A model generated the notes under the pieces. The model ran no database searches, was not told where the DNA came from, and saw only the letters and a program-made list of their open reading frames with translations. This document shows, piece after piece, positions 5,577 through 11,766 of a DNA stretch of 11,766 bases. How positions within the stretch are numbered: the first letter of the stretch is position 1; each line of letters begins with the position of its first letter. Position numbers and translations under genes: made by a program. Origin of the DNA: Chloroflexota bacterium (GTDB lineage Bacteria > Chloroflexota > Anaerolineae > J102); contig JAJRXO010000004.1 in NCBI GenBank assembly GCA_024276255.1, forward strand, positions 1 through 11,766, in the 5' to 3' direction.

Positions 5577-6386
5577 TCAGGGAATGGTGAGCTGGGTGCC
5601 AGCGATGATGGTGTTGGGATCGCTGATGTCGTTGGCCTGCATGATGGCTTCGGTGCTGACGCCGTATTGTAAGGCAATGGCCGACAGCGTTTCGCCAGGT
5701 TGCACGACATGCACTCGCGTCGCGCCGCTGGTGGAGCCACCGGTGGCGGTGGGAATGCGCAACTCCTGGCCGACGTAAAGTGTGCTGGGATCGGCAATGT
5801 TGTTGGCCGCGGCCAGTCGATCGACCGAGACGCCGTATTGACGAGCAATGCTGAACAGGGTGTCGCCAGCCTGCACCACATAGACACCGCCGGGCGATGT
5901 ACCTGGGTTTTGAGGGCCTGCACCAGGAATGCGTAGTCGTTGGCCTACCTTGAGGTTATTGGGATCGCTGATGCGGTTGAGTTCGATCAGAACAGCGATC
6001 TCGACGCCATAACGGCGGGCAATCGAGGCGAGGGTGTCACCGGCTTGGACTTCGTAAACGAAGGTGGGGGGTTCGGGTGTGGGGGTCGGAGGCGGTGGGG
6101 TGAGTTCGGTCGCGGGAGGAACCACCGGCAGATCGGTAGCGGGGGCCATGTCCGGATTGCTGGCCGTGCCTCCATTGACCGTGTCTGTGATTGTATCATC
6201 GGGTTGAGCGATAGCAGGCACCAGGGGACGGGCAGCGGGCAGGGGTGTGGGCAGGCTGAAGTCCTGGGGCTCCTGCCATTCCGGCCGTTCGCGCGTGCAG
6301 GCTGCTACTGTTGTCGTTGCAACCAGCAACACCAGCAAAAGCAGCAGGCGAATGGGGATTCGTTTTGACACTTGCGGGTGGTTCAT
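5577..6386 (-). CDS. Triple-LysM lipoprotein (peptidoglycan-binding)
   Basis: A predicted exported lipoprotein of 269 residues. The N-terminus MNHPQVSKR is followed by a Leu-rich core and a lipobox-like VAAC, making Cys30 the lipidated residue. After a Pro/Thr-rich linker (about 40-108) come three LysM domains at about 110-154, 168-212 and 225-269, each with a V-Q-(A/P)-G-(D/E)-T-L opening and an (R/T)-(I)-P end, separated by Gly/Ser/Thr/Pro spacers. LysM modules bind N-acetylglucosamine-containing glycans, chiefly peptidoglycan. No catalytic domain is present, so it is probably a wall-binding or adaptor protein. The ATG at 6386 was preferred over an in-frame TTG at 6425 because it gives a canonical signal sequence; neither has a strong ribosome-binding site. 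It follows the Nudix gene by 65 bases with no hairpin I can see, so the two may be co-transcribed. Confidence 0.9.
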   Translation of the reverse strand: MNHPQVSKRIPIRLLLLLVLLVATTTVAACTRERPEWQEPQDFSLPTPLPAARPLVPAIAQPDDTITDTVNGGTASNPDMAPATDLPVVPPATELTPPPPTPTPEPPTFVYEVQAGDTLASIARRYGVEIAVLIELNRISDPNNLKVGQRLRIPGAGPQNPGTSPGGVYVVQAGDTLFSIARQYGVSVDRLAAANNIADPSTLYVGQELRIPTATGGSTSGATRVHVVQPGETLSAIALQYGVSTEAIMQANDISDPNTIIAGTQLTIP

Positions 6387-6451
6387 TGCAGCTGTGATCT
6401 TAGCACAAGGCAAACAGGAGGGCAACGCTTTCGGGATGCGTGTGGATCGGA

Positions 6452-7051
6452 CTATCCTTCAGACTGTGGGGGAGGGGGCGTCCATCCTTGCGGCGTTAGT
6501 TCTCCGTGTGCCCATAATAGTCCCAGTGCCGCCAGGATCACGCGCTCCTTGATTTCGCCTTTGCGGATGGACTGTTTCAACCATGACCACGATTGCCACT
6601 GCCAACATAACCATTCGGTGTCATCGCGGTTGCCATCATTCACTAGTGCCGCCGGCCAGGCCAAGTAGAGGTGGATTTGCATATCCTCCAGCGCGGGATT
6701 GTCCCAAAACGTGCCCAGATAGCGCCAATGAGGGGCTGCATGTCCGGTCTCTTCCAATAACTCGCGGCGGGCAGCGGCCAAGGGCGTTTCACCCTCGTCT
6801 ATGAGGCCACCAGGCACCTGCCAGATGATCTGTTCAACGGGGTGGCGGTATTCCTGCTGGAGGAGGATGTTGCCGGATGTATCGACGGCGATGACGGCGA
6901 CGCCGTGTTTCTTTTCGCGGATGATGGTGTAGTCGTAGAGACGGCCATCTGGTAGCTCTACGGTGTCGATATCAACACGTAGCCAGCGATTTTGGAAGTG
7001 AGTTTGTGTTTGCCTGGTGGTCCAGGGTTGGGGATAGCGGGGTGAGGGCAT
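6452..7051 (-). CDS. Nudix hydrolase, ADP-ribose pyrophosphatase type
   Basis: A 199-residue Nudix enzyme, probably cleaving ADP-ribose or related nucleoside diphosphate sugars to AMP and a sugar phosphate with Mg2+. The Nudix box is complete at about 82-104 (G-x5-E-x7-REL-x-EE-x-G; seen as GLIDEGE ... RRELLEETG). The preceding VAVIAVDTSGNILLQQEYRHP and the following YLGTFWDNPALEDMQIHLYLA, with Pro about 15-16 residues after the box, are typical of the ADPRase subgroup. The ATG at 7051 was chosen: upstream in-frame ATGs (for example at 7105) lie inside the candidate promoter and would add unrelated residues. No clear ribosome-binding site is present. It is transcribed divergently from transketolase and heads the minus-strand cluster. 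Substrate specificity cannot be fixed from sequence. Confidence 0.88.
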   Translation of the reverse strand: MPSPRYPQPWTTRQTQTHFQNRWLRVDIDTVELPDGRLYDYTIIREKKHGVAVIAVDTSGNILLQQEYRHPVEQIIWQVPGGLIDEGETPLAAARRELLEETGHAAPHWRYLGTFWDNPALEDMQIHLYLAWPAALVNDGNRDDTEWLCWQWQSWSWLKQSIRKGEIKERVILAALGLLWAHGELTPQGWTPPPPQSEG

Positions 7052-7093
7052 GGGACTGAGAATGGTTGCGTCTTTCAGGGAGGTGTTATGATG

Positions 7094-7121
7094 ATTGTAG
7101 CGCATGTATGCGGGAAGACAA
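7094..7121 (-). promoter_or_regulatory. Candidate promoter of the Nudix gene with an internal dyad
   Basis: Minus strand: TTGTCT (7121-7116), a 16-base spacer, TACAAT (7099-7094, five of six). The start of transcription would fall near 7087, about 36 bases before the ATG. The spacer contains CGCAT-GT-ATGCG (7101-7112), a perfect 5-bp dyad placed where a repressor could sit. Confidence 0.42.
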
Positions 7122-7179
7122 AGCCGGAGCGGGTAAGGCGGCGGCGGATGGGGGCATCGGAGATAGGCGAACCCCACGC

Positions 7180-7208
7180 TTGACGTTGCGTGTTGCATCT
7201 TGTAGGAT
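7180..7208 (+). promoter_or_regulatory. Candidate promoter of transketolase
   Basis: TTGACG (7180-7185, five of six), a 17-base spacer, and TAGGAT (7203-7208). The dyad TGCATC-N6-GATGCA (7194-7211) overlaps the -10 and may be an operator. Transcription from about 7215 gives a leader of roughly 70 bases before the ATG at 7284. Confidence 0.5.
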
Positions 7209-7236
7209 GCAGGGGAGCGAATGAACTGTAAGACAT

Positions 7237-7265
7237 GCCTGAAGACTGCTGCAGGCTCACTTTTT
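7237..7265 (+). promoter_or_regulatory. Leader hairpin with T-run before transketolase (possible attenuator)
   Basis: GCCTG (7237-7241) pairs with CAGGC (7252-7256) across a 10-base loop and is followed by TCAC and TTTTT (7261-7265). The stem is short for an efficient terminator, but the position, between promoter and start codon, fits an attenuator or a translation-control hairpin. Confidence 0.25.
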
Positions 7266-7274
7266 GTAATTGTC

Positions 7275-7278
7275 GAGG
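7275..7278 (+). promoter_or_regulatory. Ribosome-binding site deciding the transketolase start
   Basis: GAGG is 5 bases before the ATG at 7284. The alternative in-frame ATG at 7221 would lie only a few bases after the predicted transcription start and adds a non-conserved CKTC-containing tail; the ATG at 7299 has no ribosome-binding site. Confidence 0.55.
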
Positions 7279-7283
7279 CAACT

Positions 7284-9290
7284 ATGACTTTATCATCTAT
7301 GAACACTGATCTTAAACAATTTTTACGTTCTGATCTGGCCGAACGGGCAGTGAATACCATTCGATTTCTGGCCGCCGATGGCGTAGAGAAGGCGAGGAGC
7401 GGGCATCCGGGCCTGCCCATGGGCATGGCCGATGTGGCTTTTGTGTTGTGGACGCAGTTCCTGCGCCATAATCCCCAGGATCCCCACTGGTTCAACCGCG
7501 ATCGGTTCGTGCTCAGCGGCGGGCATGGTTCGATGTTGTTGTATGCGTTGTTACATCTGACCGGTTATGATCTGCCGCTCGAGGAATTACAGCGATTTCG
7601 GCAATGGGGCAGTATGACGCCCGGACATCCAGAGTATGGTGAGACGCCAGGTGTGGAGACAACCACGGGGCCGTTAGGTCAGGGCGCGGGCAATTCGGTT
7701 GGCATGGCGCTGGCCGAGGCCATGCTGGCGGCGCGCTATAATCGCCCGGATTATGAAATCGTGGATCATTTTACCTATGCCCTGGTAACCGATGGTGATC
7801 TTATGGAGGGCGTGGCGTCGGAGGCAGCATCTCTGGCAGGCCATCTGCAGCTCGGCAAGTTGATATGGTTATATGATGACAATCATATTACTATCGACGG
7901 TTCTACTGATATTTCGTTTACCGAAGATCGGGCACGGCGTTTCCAGGCTTATGGTTGGGAAACGATCCAGGTAGACGGGCATGATCGGGTGGCAGTGTAT
8001 GAGGCTATCGCGGCTGCCCGCGCGCAAACGCAGCGCCCCACCATCATCCTCTGCCGCACGACGATCGGTTTTGGGGCTCCGCATAAACAGGGCACTTCGG
8101 GGGTGCATGGCGCGCCTCTGGGTGAAGAGGAGTTGGCTGCGGCCAAGGAAAACCTGAACTGGCCCCAGGAACCGCGTTTTTATATCCCCGATGACGTGCT
8201 GGCCTATTATCGCCAGGCGTTGGAAAAGGGGGAAGCAGCGCAAACTGCATGGGAGACGATGTTCTCTTCCTATCGTAAGGTGTACACGGAGGAGGCTGTC
8301 AGCCTGCAACGGGTGCTGAGCGGTGATTTACCGGCGCATTGGCAGGATTTGTTGCCTGTCTTTGGTGAAGACGTTCATAAGGCGACGCGAGCTACTTCGG
8401 GCGATGTCCTGAACGCCATTGCCGAGGCTTTGCCGGAGCTGGTTGGCGGCTCGGCGGATCTGACGCCTTCGAATAAGACGGATTTGAAGGGCTACACGGA
8501 TGTACAGGCCGGAGAATACGGAGGGCGTTATCTACGGTTTGGTGTACGCGAACACGGTATGGGTGCTATACTCAACGGGATGGCGTTGCATGGTGGTTTC
8601 ATCCCTTATGGCGGGACTTTCTTCGTTTTCAGCGATTATATGCGCCCCAGTATTCGTTTGGCGGCATTGATGGGGCTGCATGTGATCTATGTGTTCACGC
8701 ATGACAGCATTGGTATCGGTGAGGATGGCCCGACCCATCAACCGGTGGAGCAGTTGGCAGCCCTGCGGGTGATCCCTCATCTGTGGGTGGTGCGGCCGGC
8801 AGACGGCAATGAAACTGCTCAGGCCTGGAAGCTGGCTCTGGAGCGGCAGGGCCCCACGGCGTTGCTGTTTACACGTCAGGGCGTACCCACGCTGACAACG
8901 CCCGAACAGGCGCAGGGCGTGGCTCGCGGGGCCTATGTGCTGCGTGATGTCGATCAACCGCAGGTGATCCTCACTGCCAGCGGTTCGGAAGTGCAGCTGG
9001 CGGTAGCAGCCCAGGAGCAACTGGCGGTCGATGGCATCGCCGCCCGGGTGGTGAGTTTTCCCTGTTGGGAACAATTTGCCATCCAGGAAACGAGCTATCA
9101 GAAGCATGTCTTTTTACCAGATGTGCCTGTGGTGGCAGTGGAGGCTGCTGTGCCCTTCGGTTGGGAGCGCTACGCGGATCGCGTGATCGGCATTGATCGT
9201 TTTGGCGCTTCGGCTCCGTACCAGCGGATATATAAGGAATTTGGTATTACTGCCGAGGCTGTGGTGGCAGCGGCGCGTGAGTTGGTGTAA
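7284..9290 (+). CDS. tkt: Transketolase
   Basis: A 668-residue, full-length thiamine diphosphate enzyme (EC 2.2.1.1) that moves two-carbon ketol units between sugar phosphates in the pentose phosphate pathway (and the Calvin cycle where present). Family landmarks are intact: SGHPGLPMG with His41, SGGHGS with His81, TTGPLGQG (127-134), the diphosphate/Mg2+ motif TDGDLMEG through DDN (169-200), and IGFGAPHKQGT with a conserved His. In the pyrimidine-binding domain are DLTPSNKT (392-399), RFGVREHGM with the catalytic Glu423, and THDSIGIGEDGPTHQP (472-487). The order is TPP-binding, pyrimidine-binding and C-terminal domains; length is normal. The phosphate-binding Arg/Ser/His residues near the active site look conserved. 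The gene stands alone, with no transaldolase or other pentose phosphate gene in view. It converges on the Endonuclease Q-helicase gene with 53 bases between stop codons. Confidence 0.97.
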   Translation: MTLSSMNTDLKQFLRSDLAERAVNTIRFLAADGVEKARSGHPGLPMGMADVAFVLWTQFLRHNPQDPHWFNRDRFVLSGGHGSMLLYALLHLTGYDLPLEELQRFRQWGSMTPGHPEYGETPGVETTTGPLGQGAGNSVGMALAEAMLAARYNRPDYEIVDHFTYALVTDGDLMEGVASEAASLAGHLQLGKLIWLYDDNHITIDGSTDISFTEDRARRFQAYGWETIQVDGHDRVAVYEAIAAARAQTQRPTIILCRTTIGFGAPHKQGTSGVHGAPLGEEELAAAKENLNWPQEPRFYIPDDVLAYYRQALEKGEAAQTAWETMFSSYRKVYTEEAVSLQRVLSGDLPAHWQDLLPVFGEDVHKATRATSGDVLNAIAEALPELVGGSADLTPSNKTDLKGYTDVQAGEYGGRYLRFGVREHGMGAILNGMALHGGFIPYGGTFFVFSDYMRPSIRLAALMGLHVIYVFTHDSIGIGEDGPTHQPVEQLAALRVIPHLWVVRPADGNETAQAWKLALERQGPTALLFTRQGVPTLTTPEQAQGVARGAYVLRDVDQPQVILTASGSEVQLAVAAQEQLAVDGIAARVVSFPCWEQFAIQETSYQKHVFLPDVPVVAVEAAVPFGWERYADRVIGIDRFGASAPYQRIYKEFGITAEAVVAAARELV

Positions 9291-9307
9291 GGGGGGAAGG
9301 GAAAGGA

Positions 9308-9340
9308 AGACCTCGCAGGTCTCCAAGACCTGCGAGGTCT
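9308..9340. terminator. Perfect 15-bp hairpin between convergent genes (bidirectional terminator or mobile palindrome)
   Basis: Arms AGACCTCGCAGGTCT (9308-9322) and AGACCTGCGAGGTCT (9326-9340) are exact reverse complements around a 3-base loop, CCA. Each arm is itself a dyad (AGACCT-N3-AGGTCT), so a cruciform or alternative short hairpins are possible. It fills the space between the transketolase stop (9290) and the stop of the opposing gene (9344). On the minus strand it is followed by TTCCTTTCCC; on the plus strand there is no T-tract. Such nested 'GACCT...AGGTC' palindromes resemble dispersed intergenic repeats I recall from related genomes, but dispersal cannot be seen from a single copy. 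Confidence 0.75.
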
Positions 9341-9343
9341 CCA

Positions 9344-11766
9344 TCAAAACAACGTCAGCTGCTCTGCCTCCGGCCCTTTTCGCCGCGATCGTACCATCCC
9401 CCGCTGTAATGCCAGCAGCGCCTCTTCAATATCATCCACAAAGCGTGAACGCTGTGTCTGTAGTTGTTTGCCATACAAAAAGCGGCGACGGCTATGCGTC
9501 AGAATTAACTTTTCCCGCGCTCGCGTCATGCCCACATAAAACAGACGACGCTCTTCGCCAATATCCGGCGTTTCGCCAGGTCGCACATAGGGCAGCAGCC
9601 CTTCCTCGCAGCCCACGATAAAAACCACGTCGAATTCCAGTCCTTTGGCCGCGTGCAACGTCATCAAAGTCACTCGATCAGCCCGCGAATCATAAAAATC
9701 AGCTTCTGATCCCAGTGCCGCCATTTGCAGAAAACTTTGCAATTCCCGGCCATAATTCTGCGTCCGGGCGACGAACTCGTTACGCAGCGTTGTCGGCATT
9801 GCCACGGCTTCAGCCGCCATTTGTGCCAGCTCGGCCACTGTTCGTTCCTCCGTGGCCATTTTATGCAGTATGGTCGTGTCCTCTACCTGGGCCGCGTATA
9901 CATTGGCCTGGGGATTCAGGATGAGCCACAGATAGGCCAGGGCCTTTCGTATCTCCGATCGTTGCCAGAACGGCGTCTCGCCCACGGTCTGATAGGGAAT
10001 CCCCAGGCGATCAAATGCTTCCACCAGGGGGCGAGAGAGTGCATTCAGGCGATACAGCACCGCAAAATCGGCAAAGGTTCGATCCTGTTCCCGTGGTGCA
10101 TCGTCTACGCGGCCCGAATCGAGTGAGAAATAACTCAGTCCCCCCACCATCTGCTCGATCTGGTGCACCACAAATTCTGCTTCCGCTCGCTCGCTGGCCG
10201 CTTCATACACATCCAATTTCACGTCGTCAGCCCAACTTGCCAGCAAATGGATAGCCTCGCGGTCGGGATTATGGGCGATCACCTGCTGCGCGGCCTGCAG
10301 GATCATAGATGACGAGCGATAGTTCTGGTTCAATATCAGCCGGGCGGCCTCAGGATAATCCTCTTGGAATTGCAAAAAGTATCGATAATCCGCCCCGCGA
10401 AAGCCATAAATGGCTTGGTCAGGATCGCCAATGACGCACAGATTCGCTCCGCCGCCTGTCAGCAGCCGCAGCAACCGGTATTGGGCGGCATTGATGTCCT
10501 GATACTCATCGACCGAGATCCAGCGATAGCGCTGCTGTACCGCAACCCGCACATCCTCGTGCTCGGCCAATAGCTGTACTGCCAGCGCGATCAGATCATC
10601 GAAATCGAGTGCCTTGTCCGCCCGTAACGCCGCCTGATAGGAGTCATACAGATCGGGCGGTGTGAGTTCTCCGGGTTGGTTTTTGTAGGCCGAGATCTGG
10701 GCCAGCACCTGCCTGCGTTCTCGTTGACCCAGGTCAGGGGAAACCTGCTTAAGCAGGTTTTCGCGCTCCGTGTCCGTTATAATCACAAAATTCGCATCCA
10801 GGCCCAGATGTGCACCATACTGCCGTAGCAGCCATGCTCCAAAGGCGTGGAACGTCATGATCGTCAGGCGAGCGGCCAGCATCTCTCCCAGCATGTTCTG
10901 CAGACGTTCGCGCATTTCGCCGGCGGCCTTGTTGGTAAATGTGATCGCCAGCACCTGCTCCGGCGGCACGCCTGTTTCCTGCACCAGATAGGCGATGCGG
11001 GCAGTCAGGGTGCGTGTCTTGCCGGCGCCGGGGCCAGCCACGATGATCAACGGTCGTTCGACCGTTTGCACAGCTGCCCGTTGTTGGGGATTGAGCGCTG
11101 TCAGGTCGGAGAGCGGTGCCCGGGACCGCTCCCGTGCCAGTGGAGGCTGCAATGTCGGCGCGGGTTCAGCCAGTGGTTGGGGCGAGGGCGGAGCCGCTGG
11201 CTCATCGCTAAAAAAGCTCAATTGCGGCTTTGCTTCCGATTCTGCATCGTCGAAGATACGAATCACCCCGTATTCGCCGTCAAAACCCGCTTCTGCATGC
11301 ACTTCGCCGCGCCGCATGCGGCCAATGCCCTGCGCCAGTTTCTCGCCTCCCACGGCCGTGATCTCTGCCAGGGGCAGGTCCAGCAGGATCGCCAATTCAG
11401 GGCCCAGGCTCTGCAGCAGGCGTTCATACTCACGCCCCACCTTCTTGCTGCTGGCTCCCACGCCCAACAGCTCTCCCAGCACTTCGGGCAGGGGAATCAG
11501 GCTGTAAAACGGCATAGCATTGGGTTTGGGCTGGCCCTCTGGCCGATCCGCCAGTTCCTCCACGCGATGATACACCCCCACCGTTACTGGCTTGCCACAT
11601 ACCACACAACGCCCATCGTGGGCCATCGTCTCTGCTGGTTTCCAGTTCACACCACATTTGCGATGACCATCATGATGATACTTCCCCTCCTGCGGAAAAA
11701 ACTCCAATGTGCCCTTGAAGTGCTCGATATCGCCACTTTGCATGGCTGCAAACATGGCATCATAGC
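9344..11766 (-). CDS. Endonuclease Q-UvrD helicase fusion protein (5' end off the window)
   Basis: The frame stays open to the right edge; the first visible ATG (11755) is internal, since conserved residues precede it. Numbering from that Met gives 803 residues. Residues 1-170 match the C-terminal half of Endonuclease Q: TLEFFPQEGKYHHDGHRKCG, a zinc site (C34 and C50-x2-C53 with nearby His), HRVEELADRPEG (63-74) and a helix-hairpin-helix-like region (126-150) ending GEYGVIRIF. A Pro-rich linker (184-214) leads into an SF1A helicase: Q motif LNPQQRAAV, Walker A AGPGAGKT, ITFTNKAAGEM, TFHAFG, DEYQD (416-420), IGDPDQAIYGFRGAD, NQNYRSS, TLHAAKGLEF and EERRLFYVGMTRARE. Endonuclease Q nicks 5' of uracil, hypoxanthine, xanthine and abasic sites, and its PHP nuclease domain should lie beyond the window. 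QLSFF (178-182) and C-terminal QLTLF (799-803) resemble beta-clamp-binding motifs. The 2B subdomain is shortened. Confidence 0.93.
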   Translation of the reverse strand, partial: YDAMFAAMQSGDIEHFKGTLEFFPQEGKYHHDGHRKCGVNWKPAETMAHDGRCVVCGKPVTVGVYHRVEELADRPEGQPKPNAMPFYSLIPLPEVLGELLGVGASSKKVGREYERLLQSLGPELAILLDLPLAEITAVGGEKLAQGIGRMRRGEVHAEAGFDGEYGVIRIFDDAESEAKPQLSFFSDEPAAPPSPQPLAEPAPTLQPPLARERSRAPLSDLTALNPQQRAAVQTVERPLIIVAGPGAGKTRTLTARIAYLVQETGVPPEQVLAITFTNKAAGEMRERLQNMLGEMLAARLTIMTFHAFGAWLLRQYGAHLGLDANFVIITDTERENLLKQVSPDLGQRERRQVLAQISAYKNQPGELTPPDLYDSYQAALRADKALDFDDLIALAVQLLAEHEDVRVAVQQRYRWISVDEYQDINAAQYRLLRLLTGGGANLCVIGDPDQAIYGFRGADYRYFLQFQEDYPEAARLILNQNYRSSSMILQAAQQVIAHNPDREAIHLLASWADDVKLDVYEAASERAEAEFVVHQIEQMVGGLSYFSLDSGRVDDAPREQDRTFADFAVLYRLNALSRPLVEAFDRLGIPYQTVGETPFWQRSEIRKALAYLWLILNPQANVYAAQVEDTTILHKMATEERTVAELAQMAAEAVAMPTTLRNEFVARTQNYGRELQSFLQMAALGSEADFYDSRADRVTLMTLHAAKGLEFDVVFIVGCEEGLLPYVRPGETPDIGEERRLFYVGMTRAREKLILTHSRRRFLYGKQLQTQRSRFVDDIEEALLALQRGMVRSRRKGPEAEQLTLF
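9347..9361 (-). other. C-terminal QLTLF, putative beta-clamp-binding motif
   Basis: The last five residues before the TGA read QLTLF, close to the bacterial clamp-binding consensus QL(S/D)LF, on an acidic tail (PEAEQLTLF). An extreme C-terminal position is usual for such motifs. Confidence 0.6.
11210..11224 (-). other. Junction QLSFF, putative second clamp-binding motif
   Basis: QLSFF lies at the end of the Endonuclease Q part, just before the Pro-rich linker. This is about where stand-alone archaeal Endonuclease Q carries its C-terminal PCNA-interacting peptide, so it may be the retained bacterial counterpart. Confidence 0.45.

Noticed and set aside
6387..6425. TTG at 6425 as start of the LysM lipoprotein
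   Set aside because: It would put a Cys-containing extension before a good signal sequence; the ATG at 6386 gives a normal n-region.
7221..7283. ATG at 7221 as the transketolase start
   Set aside because: It would lie only about six bases after the predicted transcription start and adds residues not expected in the family; GAGG five bases before 7284 fits better. An AGGGGAG before 7221 keeps this alternative open.
6452..7495. Extending the Nudix protein upstream to about 347 residues
   Set aside because: The extra residues are not Nudix-like, run across the divergent promoter region and overlap the start of transketolase.
9344..11755. ATG at 11755 as the true start of the helicase gene
   Set aside because: The frame is open to the window edge and the residues before this Met (YDA) continue the Endonuclease Q family pattern, so the Met is internal.

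Overview
The window looks like a chromosomal segment of a GC-rich bacterium, most likely a member of the Chloroflexota (Anaerolineae/Caldilineae-type). This rests on three things: secreted proteins with long Thr-Pro stalks, an eRF1-like 'baeRF' protein with a zinc ribbon, and an Endonuclease Q domain fused to a UvrD-type helicase. The lineage is inferred from gene content; there is no rRNA in the window. Seven coding regions plus one off-edge fusion gene fill almost all of it. I see no tRNA, rRNA, CRISPR array, transposase or phage gene.

Layout, left to right. Bases 1-7051 hold six genes, all on the minus strand. In transcription order they are a Nudix hydrolase (7051-6452), a triple-LysM lipoprotein (6386-5577), a two-TM SPFH/Band 7 protein (5276-4221), a baeRF (bacterial eRF1-like) protein (3956-2859), a membrane-anchored CBM9-like protein on a Thr-Pro stalk (2720-1719, TTG start), and the N-terminal 473 residues of a Clp/Hsp100 ATPase (1420 off the left edge). 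Gaps of 65-300 bases separate them and contain plausible promoters and hairpins, so this is a co-directional cluster rather than a tight operon. Divergent from it, transketolase (7284-9290) runs on the plus strand. The 232-base divergent region contains a -35/-10 pair for each side. Transketolase converges on the last gene (9344 to the right edge, minus strand), and a perfect 15-bp-arm hairpin fills the 53-base gap between their stop codons.

Most interesting points. The right-hand gene joins the C-terminal half of Endonuclease Q (zinc-binding and helix-hairpin-helix region; its PHP domain should lie just outside the window) to a full set of SF1A helicase motifs. It carries two sequences resembling bacterial beta-clamp-binding motifs: QLSFF at the Endonuclease Q/helicase junction and QLTLF as its last five residues. 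This suggests a one-polypeptide, clamp-tethered machine for deaminated-base repair. The baeRF protein has GGWAA where relatives are expected to have a GGWSQ-type (GxxQ) catalytic loop, and its leader contains an Arg-rich nine-codon frame ending inside the ribosome-binding region. The Clp ATPase has a ClpB-like N-terminus and first AAA+ module but what looks like the short, UVR-type middle segment of ClpC.

Working together: the minus-strand cluster has a cell-envelope and protein-quality-control flavour (Clp unfoldase, ribosome-rescue-like factor, SPFH membrane scaffold, peptidoglycan- and glycan-binding surface proteins). The right half combines central carbon metabolism with DNA repair. A functional link within the cluster is inference from gene order only.
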